Assembly: GCA_937892395.1 (NCBI GenBank)
Contig: CALAGJ010000131.1
Coordinates: 1 to 13,190, forward strand
Direction: 5' to 3'
DNA: 13,190 bases
Origin: an uncultured Parafilimonas sp.
GTDB taxonomy: Bacteria > Bacteroidota > Bacteroidia > Chitinophagales > Chitinophagaceae
Shown here: one piece after another, positions 8,643 to 13,190 of the stretch
Layout of the letters: every line of letters starts with the position of its first letter
How positions within the stretch are numbered: the first letter of the stretch is position 1
The notes under the pieces: generated by a model
The model's database searches: none
What the model was told of the DNA's origin: nothing
What the model saw: only the letters and a program-made list of their open reading frames with translations
Program-made: the position numbers and the translations under genes

Positions 8643-9026
8643 CTAAAATATTTTACTGTACAAAGGTAGGTGTTAGCGCATTGTGTGGTAGGAGAAAGGT
8701 GGGTGCTGTTTTTATTTATTGTTATTATTTTTTTACAAAGCCATTCTTTGTTATAATATAGGTTATATCATACTTTGTAAATACTTTCTTTTTGCCATTA
8801 GTTAAAGCTAAATTTCATTTTTTAGAAAATTTGTATTTGATATTTTTTATGGTATTTGCAGTTCATCAACATTACTTTTTCCATTCAAACTATTTCGTGT
8901 ACACTAAGCAATATAGGCCCCGTTTTTGTTTATTGAAACCCAACGGTCATATTTGCAGCATATCTGAAAAAAGGATTTGTTACTTTGATGCGTTCAAAAA
9001 TTTTTTGTTGATTAATAGAACCTCAA
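8643..9026. other. Divergent intergenic region (384 bases)
   Basis: This gap separates the starts of the minus-strand ispG operon and the plus-strand EI24 gene, so promoters for both directions should lie here. The ispG-side box is listed separately. For the plus strand the best candidates are one-mismatch or worse: TTACTTTG at 8980-8987, about 40 bases before the EI24 start, and TTTG (8747-8750) followed 19 bases later by ATACTTTG (8770-8777). The region is very AT-rich with T-runs. A TTG-initiated open frame of 91 codons (8792-9067) crosses it but overlaps the EI24 start and looks like chance. No tRNA, riboswitch or strong hairpin was recognised. Confidence 0.6.
8661..8668 (-). promoter_or_regulatory. 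Candidate Bacteroidota -7 promoter box for ispG operon
   Basis: On the minus strand these bases read TACCTTTG, an exact match to the Bacteroidota -7 consensus TAnnTTTG. They lie 18 bases upstream of the ispG ATG, so transcription would start about 10-14 bases before the codon. I do not see a clear TTTG -33 element about 19-21 bases further upstream, which lowers confidence; an 8-base pattern with two free positions can occur by chance. Confidence 0.35.
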
Positions 9027-9812
9027 TTGTTAAAAGAAATTATCATATCAATTCAGTCTTATACTGAAGCACATCGATTTATCAGCAGACACAAACTATG
9101 GAAATGGATTTTAATTCCTGGCTTGGTTTACATGATTTTATTTTGTGTTTCTATTTATTATTTTGGCCTTACGGCTAATGCATTTACTGAATGGCTTACA
9201 CTCCATACAGGTTTAAGAAATTGGTTAGATACAAAGAGTAGTGAGTTGTTGAAATTCCTTTTTGCATTTGCAGGCATCATGCTATGGCTAATACAAATGA
9301 TGTTTTATTTTTCATTGTTTAAATATATCTGGCTGATTATTGGCTCGCCGGTATTTGCTTATTTGAGTGAAAGAACGGATAGTATCATCAATGAAAAATC
9401 ATATACATTCAGTTGGTCTCAATTATTAAAGGATGCCTGGCGTGGCGTACAATTGGCAGTAAGAAATAGTTTATGGCAAACGGTGTATATGATTACAATT
9501 GCTTTATTGAGCCTTGTGCCGCTTGTGGGGTGGATTACACCGCTATTGGCTCTTTTGGTTGAATGTTATTATTACGGATTTAGTATGTTGGATTATAGCT
9601 TTGAAAGAAGACTGCTGACCCGGTCCGAAAGTTTATATTTTTCAGGAAAGCACAAGGGCCTTTCTGTTGGCAATGGTTTGCTATTTTATATTTTTCATCT
9701 GATTCCAATTGTAGGATGGCTACTGGCACCCACTTATGCTGTAGTAGCAGCCACACTTAGCGTAAATAAGTTTGCTGGAGAATTGCCATTAAAACAATCT
9801 GGTAATGAATGA
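9027..9812 (+). CDS. EI24/CysZ-like integral membrane protein
   Basis: Inner-membrane protein of 261 residues that fits the EI24 family, which includes the sulfate permease CysZ and etoposide-induced 2.4 homologues. Hydrophobic segments lie near residues 26-50, 73-110, 150-185 and 210-245, with intervening amphipathic stretches; PLVGWITPLLALLVECYYYGFSMLDY and IPIVGWLLAPTYAVVAATL resemble the repeated family pattern of glycine-proline-rich helices. The start is taken as TTG 9027 because an in-frame stop lies at 9009-9011, there is no ATG nearby, and the resulting MLKEIIISIQSYTEAHRF agrees with the N-terminus I recall for Bacteroidota members. Whether it moves sulfate is not shown: no cysteine synthesis gene is nearby. 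Its last 8 bases overlap the methyltransferase gene, so the two are translated from one message. Confidence 0.85.
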   Translation: MLKEIIISIQSYTEAHRFISRHKLWKWILIPGLVYMILFCVSIYYFGLTANAFTEWLTLHTGLRNWLDTKSSELLKFLFAFAGIMLWLIQMMFYFSLFKYIWLIIGSPVFAYLSERTDSIINEKSYTFSWSQLLKDAWRGVQLAVRNSLWQTVYMITIALLSLVPLVGWITPLLALLVECYYYGFSMLDYSFERRLLTRSESLYFSGKHKGLSVGNGLLFYIFHLIPIVGWLLAPTYAVVAATLSVNKFAGELPLKQSGNE

Positions 9813-10524
9813 TCAATCCATAGTTTACCTTATACCCTGTACGCTCAACGAGACTGAGGCTTCATTAAAATCATTGAGTCCGGAAATATTATCTGCGGTA
9901 CAAAGTTGTTCTCATTTTTTTGTAGAAAATGAAAGAACGACAAGAAGATTTTTTAAAAAAATTTGGCCACAGATGGTCATAGATGATTATAGTTGGACCA
10001 CCATACACAAGGCCGAGCATAATGTAATGCATTTATTTTGCGAAGCTATAAAACAAAATAAAACAATAGGCATTGTAAGCGAAGCGGGCTGTCCAGGTAT
10101 TGCTGACCCGGGTCAAATATTGGTACATAAAGCACAATCATTAAATGGTGTCATTATCAAACCACTTACGGGGCCAAGCAGTTTGCTATTGGCATTAATG
10201 GCAAGTGGATTAAATGGTCAGCAATTTTGTTTTCATGGCTACCTACCTGTAGATAGTACGGAAAGAAAGAAGAAAATTAAATTACTCGAACAAAAAAGCA
10301 TTGCCGAGGGCAGCACTCATCTATTTATAGAAACCCCTTATCGAAATGATGCACTACTAAAAGATATCTTGGATACACTCCATCCTGATACTTTATTGTG
10401 CATTGCAAAAGATATACAAGGTAATAAGGAAACTATACGCACAAAGCCAATCAAAAATTGGAAGGCCAACATACCTTCATTGCATAAAATACCCGTAGTA
10501 TTTATTATTGGGAAAAATGAATAA
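9805..10524 (+). CDS. RsmI-like SAM-dependent methyltransferase (tetrapyrrole methylase fold)
   Basis: Protein of 239 residues related to RsmI, the enzyme that 2'-O-methylates C1402 of 16S rRNA, and to the wider tetrapyrrole methylase fold. Recognisable elements: VSEAGCPGIADPG (91-103, RsmI has SDAGTPxISDPG), IKPLTGPSSLLLALMASGL (118-136), FHGYLP (143-148) and FIETPYR (174-180). It is shorter than E. coli RsmI (286) and its N-terminal loop reads YLIPCTLNETEA where RsmI has a TPIGNL motif, so it is best regarded as a divergent Bacteroidota paralogue rather than RsmI itself; the real substrate is unknown. It overlaps the EI24 gene by 8 bases and ends 14 bases before the convergent PBP1A gene. 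Confidence 0.85.
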   Translation: MNDQSIVYLIPCTLNETEASLKSLSPEILSAVQSCSHFFVENERTTRRFFKKIWPQMVIDDYSWTTIHKAEHNVMHLFCEAIKQNKTIGIVSEAGCPGIADPGQILVHKAQSLNGVIIKPLTGPSSLLLALMASGLNGQQFCFHGYLPVDSTERKKKIKLLEQKSIAEGSTHLFIETPYRNDALLKDILDTLHPDTLLCIAKDIQGNKETIRTKPIKNWKANIPSLHKIPVVFIIGKNE

Positions 10525-10552
10525 GGCTGAAAAAATTGTTATCGCTTCAGCC
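10525..10552. terminator. Possible weak bidirectional hairpin between convergent genes
   Basis: GGCTGAA (10525-10531) and TTCAGCC (10546-10552) are perfect inverted 7-base arms around a 14-base loop, placed exactly between the stop of the methyltransferase gene and the last codons of the PBP1A gene. It could end both transcripts. Against this, the loop is long, the stem short, and no uninterrupted T-run follows on the plus strand; on the minus strand only a T-rich stretch follows. Confidence 0.28.
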
Positions 10553-12932
10553 CACCACCATTGTCTTTTCTCGGCATTACAGCTTTTGGCTTTTGCGTGG
10601 AGTCTATGTCTTTTTGCGTAGGGACATCCTGCTTTTTATCGGGGTCTGTATTGCTTGTATCGCTATCTACCGGAATGGTTTCATCGCTATACATTTCACC
10701 TTCGGTATAATCTACTGCGTCTCCACTACCCATATCATCTCCTTGTGCTCCTAAATCAATGCGAATATTATTTACCCAATCATAGTTGATTTCATTGGAT
10801 GCCAGTTCGGGTTTTGGAAATGAAGTAGTGTCATTGTATCCTAATTTATTATCCTGTGTTACTTTACTATAATAATAACCCCATACTGGAAGTGCAGCAG
10901 CGGCACCCTGACCAATGGCGGTGCTTGTAAATCTTATAAAACGATCATCGCAACCAGCCCATACACCTGTAAGTAATTGTGGTGAATAGCCCATAAACCA
11001 AGCATCACTATTGTCATTGGTTGTTCCTGTTTTGCCTGCAACAGCACCCTTTACCCCATAGCTCCAAATGCGTCTGCCGGTTCCGAATTTTAATACGCCC
11101 TGCATCATGTCAATGACAGAATAAGAGGTTAATTCGCTGATTACTTCCTTTCGTTGTGGAGCAAAATTTTGTAATACATTTCCATTATTATCTTCAATGC
11201 GTAAAATGTACTGTGGCTTTACATTGAAACCCATGCCGGGGAACATGGTATATGCCTGCATCATTTCAAACAGCGATATTTCACAACTGCCTAAAGCAAT
11301 GGAAGGGTATGGTTTTATTTCAGAGGTTATATTACAATTTTTCAGAAAATCAACAAACTTTTTTGGGGCTTCATTTCCTGAATTGCCAAGCTGCTTCATG
11401 ATGTAAGCTGTAGCACAGTTGCGGGATGCTGCCAATGCCGCACTCATAGGCATACTGCCACCCGTACAAGTAGCAGACGTATTTGGTACCAGCCCAAATC
11501 CTCCAAAGCTTTGCTGTTGATCCTGCACAATAGTGTTTGGTGTGAACCCGGCATCTTCAATTGCAAGACCATACAATAGTGGTTTGATGGTAGAACCTAC
11601 CTGACGTTTTGTATTTATGTTTACATGATCATATTTAAAATTCTTAAAATCAATGCCACCCACCCATGCTTTTACATGCCCTGTTATAGGATCCATAGAC
11701 ATAAGCCCACATTGTAATATCTGCCTGCTGTATTTGATGCTGTCCATTGGAGAAAGTGTAGTATCCTTTTCACGTTTGCTATTCCAAGCAAAAACCTTCA
11801 TTCTTATTTTCTGATCAAAACTTTGTTTGTTTTCAGCATCGCTCATGCCGGCTTTTTTTTGATTTTTCCATCTGTCGCTTTGCTTCATGGCATTTTGCAA
11901 AACATTATCATGCCCTTTCCAAACAGTACCATTTTTGATATAAGATTGAGATACTAATAACTTTTGCATATAGCTAATATGTTTTGCTACTGCTTCTTCT
12001 GCATATAACTGCATGCGTGGGTCAATAGTGGTATAAATTTTTAATCCATCTTTATAAATATTATAATTACTTCCATCTTGCTTTTTATGCTCTTTGCACC
12101 ATTTTTTTAACTCCTCTCCTAGAATCATTCTGAAATATGGGGCTAAGCCAGTGGTTTCGTTGAGTTTATTATAATTCAGTTTTATAGGTTTTAATTTAAG
12201 CACAGCAGCTTCTCCAACAGATAGTTTATTATTCCTTACCATTTGTTCAAAAACGGTATTACGTCTATCTAATGCATATTTAGGATTGATACGGGGATTG
12301 TAAGTGGTAGAAGCTTTGAGCATTCCCACTAATACTGCGGCTTCTTCTACTTTAAGTCGATCTGGTTCTACGCTAAAAAAAGTTTTGGACGCATTGCGAA
12401 TACCATACACATTATCACCAAAAGGCACTGTATTGAGGTATAGTGTGAGTATTTCTTCTTTTGTAAAATTATTTTCCAATTTTATGGCAATAATACCTTC
12501 CTTAATTTTTTGCAACATCCTTGTCAAAATGCTACTACTTGGGTCTTCCGTAAATAAATTTTTGGCAGTTTGCATGGTTATAGTACTGCCACCTCCTTCA
12601 CTTCCTAATGAGAAAATGGCACGACCCATACTACGTGGGTCAATTCCACTATGGTCATAAAATCTTTCATCTTCTGTAGCAATAAGTGCATGGATTACAT
12701 GCTGACTGATATCAGGATATTTTACATTTACCCTGTCTTGCAAATAATATTTCCCCATCAAGCTACCATCAGCGGCATACACCTGACTACTTACAGATGC
12801 AGAAGGATTTTGCAATTCTGATATAGATGGCATTGGCCCCAATGCGCCAAAGTTGGCAAGTACTATAATTAGTGCCACTGCTATAAAGCCTATCCAGAAT
12901 AAGCGCCAGAGAATTTTTACTGATTTTTTCAC
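10539..12932 (-). CDS. Class A penicillin-binding protein 1A (glycosyltransferase/transpeptidase)
   Basis: Bifunctional peptidoglycan synthase of 797 residues, typical for PBP1A. A short cytoplasmic start and one membrane anchor (about 8-30) precede a GT51 glycosyltransferase domain (about 60-235) with EDERFYDHSG (catalytic E87) and GGSTITMQTAKNLF (114-127). The transpeptidase domain (about 405-690) has all three active-site motifs: STIK with nucleophile S447, SRN (503-505) and KTGT (634-637). It polymerises glycan strands and cross-links stem peptides on the periplasmic face. The last about 70 residues (727-797) are a charged, low-complexity tail, acidic then lysine-rich, probably disordered. 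The stop lies 14 bases from the convergent methyltransferase gene. The 111 bases upstream separate it from another minus-strand gene end, so it could have its own promoter or be part of a longer operon. Confidence 0.96.
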   Translation of the reverse strand: MKKSVKILWRLFWIGFIAVALIIVLANFGALGPMPSISELQNPSASVSSQVYAADGSLMGKYYLQDRVNVKYPDISQHVIHALIATEDERFYDHSGIDPRSMGRAIFSLGSEGGGSTITMQTAKNLFTEDPSSSILTRMLQKIKEGIIAIKLENNFTKEEILTLYLNTVPFGDNVYGIRNASKTFFSVEPDRLKVEEAAVLVGMLKASTTYNPRINPKYALDRRNTVFEQMVRNNKLSVGEAAVLKLKPIKLNYNKLNETTGLAPYFRMILGEELKKWCKEHKKQDGSNYNIYKDGLKIYTTIDPRMQLYAEEAVAKHISYMQKLLVSQSYIKNGTVWKGHDNVLQNAMKQSDRWKNQKKAGMSDAENKQSFDQKIRMKVFAWNSKREKDTTLSPMDSIKYSRQILQCGLMSMDPITGHVKAWVGGIDFKNFKYDHVNINTKRQVGSTIKPLLYGLAIEDAGFTPNTIVQDQQQSFGGFGLVPNTSATCTGGSMPMSAALAASRNCATAYIMKQLGNSGNEAPKKFVDFLKNCNITSEIKPYPSIALGSCEISLFEMMQAYTMFPGMGFNVKPQYILRIEDNNGNVLQNFAPQRKEVISELTSYSVIDMMQGVLKFGTGRRIWSYGVKGAVAGKTGTTNDNSDAWFMGYSPQLLTGVWAGCDDRFIRFTSTAIGQGAAAALPVWGYYYSKVTQDNKLGYNDTTSFPKPELASNEINYDWVNNIRIDLGAQGDDMGSGDAVDYTEGEMYSDETIPVDSDTSNTDPDKKQDVPTQKDIDSTQKPKAVMPRKDNGGGLKR

Positions 12933-12979
12933 CTTATGAGTTTAAATATGATCTGCGGATTCATCAAAATACCTGCTCT

Positions 12980-13031
12980 ATCAATAACAGTCTTGATTTG
13001 TGCAAAAGAATATTAATTAACATCAATAACA
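12980..13031. repeat. Short direct repeat upstream of PBP1A
   Basis: The 10-mer ATCAATAACA occurs at 12980-12989 and again at 13022-13031, 42 bases apart, in the gap between the partial gene and the PBP1A start. It might be a pair of regulator sites, but in AT-rich DNA chance is a serious explanation. Confidence 0.3.
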
Positions 13032-13043
13032 CACAATCTTCTC

Positions 13044-13163
13044 TTAAAATATTTCAGGGAATGCTTCTTTTAAAAGTGCTCTATAACCATCCACATCTTT
13101 TGTTTCTGTTACGAGGTCTAAGTTATATTGACTGATGATGATGAAGGCGTATTTATCTGCTTT
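13044..13163 (-). CDS. C-terminal fragment of an unrecognised protein, cut by contig end
   Basis: Minus-strand frame ending at the TAA at 13044-13046, with 39 sense codons before the adapter begins at 13165. The residues are protein-like, beginning KADKYAFIIISQYNLDLV and ending ALLKEAFPEIF, with a clear strand then an amphipathic helix and no stop codon. The frame stays open into the adapter, but those codons are artificial. I do not recognise the family. It lies 111 bases upstream of the PBP1A gene on the same strand and so may be the gene before it in an operon. The rest of the gene is missing from the window. Confidence 0.6.
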   Translation of the reverse strand, partial: KADKYAFIIISQYNLDLVTETKDVDGYRALLKEAFPEIF

Positions 13164-13164
13164 C

Positions 13165-13190
13165 AGATCGGAAGAGCACACGTCTGAACT
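13165..13190 (+). other. Illumina TruSeq adapter remnant (artefact)
   Basis: From 13165 the sequence reads AGATCGGAAGAGCACACGTC and continues to the end of the window as the standard TruSeq read-through adapter, 26 bases in all. It is not genomic. It means the contig end was built from untrimmed reads and that the adjoining minus-strand gene is truncated artificially. Confidence 0.98.

Noticed and set aside
8792..9067. 91-codon plus-strand open frame in the ispG/EI24 gap
   Set aside because: It starts at TTG, is Phe/Tyr/His-rich as expected from AT-rich non-coding DNA, and overlaps the well-supported start of the EI24 gene.
9027..9812. Dedicated sulfate transporter CysZ
   Set aside because: The fold family fits, but there are no cys genes nearby and CysZ is only one member of the EI24 family, so the specific name is not supported.
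12304..12660. 118-codon plus-strand open frame inside PBP1A
   Set aside because: Antisense to the glycosyltransferase domain of PBP1A, with no independent support.

Overview
The window is AT-rich bacterial DNA, most likely from a member of the Bacteroidota, perhaps Chitinophagales/Chitinophagaceae-like. Reasons: the long (664-residue) IspG with an insert domain, an HD-PycTM protein beside a large GAF-domain protein, a short RsmI-like methylase paralogue, no visible Shine-Dalgarno sequences, and a TACCTTTG box upstream of ispG that fits the Bacteroidota -7 consensus TAnnTTTG. The rank below phylum is inference. The last 26 bases (13165-13190) are Illumina TruSeq adapter, so the window appears to run to the end of an assembled contig and the right end is an artefact.

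Layout. (1) 1-4204, plus strand: a tight three-gene unit of a GAF-domain protein, an HD phosphohydrolase fused to a Pycsar-type membrane effector domain (PycTM), and an AlkB-family 2-oxoglutarate dioxygenase. (2) 4199-8642, minus strand, read ispG, then a small lipoprotein, then nadB: isoprenoid synthesis (MEP pathway), an unknown envelope protein, and the first step of de novo NAD synthesis. nadB meets alkB tail to tail with a 6-base overlap. (3) 8643-9026: a divergent intergenic region that must serve both ispG and the next unit. (4) 9027-10524, plus strand: an EI24/CysZ-like membrane protein overlapping an RsmI-like SAM-dependent methyltransferase. (5) 10539-12932, minus strand: a class A penicillin-binding protein (PBP1A type). 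(6) 13044-13163, minus strand: the last 39 codons of an unrecognised gene, cut by the contig end.

Most of the window is housekeeping: NAD and isoprenoid synthesis, peptidoglycan synthesis and RNA or alkylation repair. The part most worth attention is the GAF / HD-PycTM pair. PycTM is the membrane effector of the Pycsar anti-phage cyclic-nucleotide systems, but here it is fused to a likely nucleotide-degrading HD domain, sits beside a possible sensor and has no cyclase next to it. I see no rRNA, tRNA, CRISPR array or mobile element.
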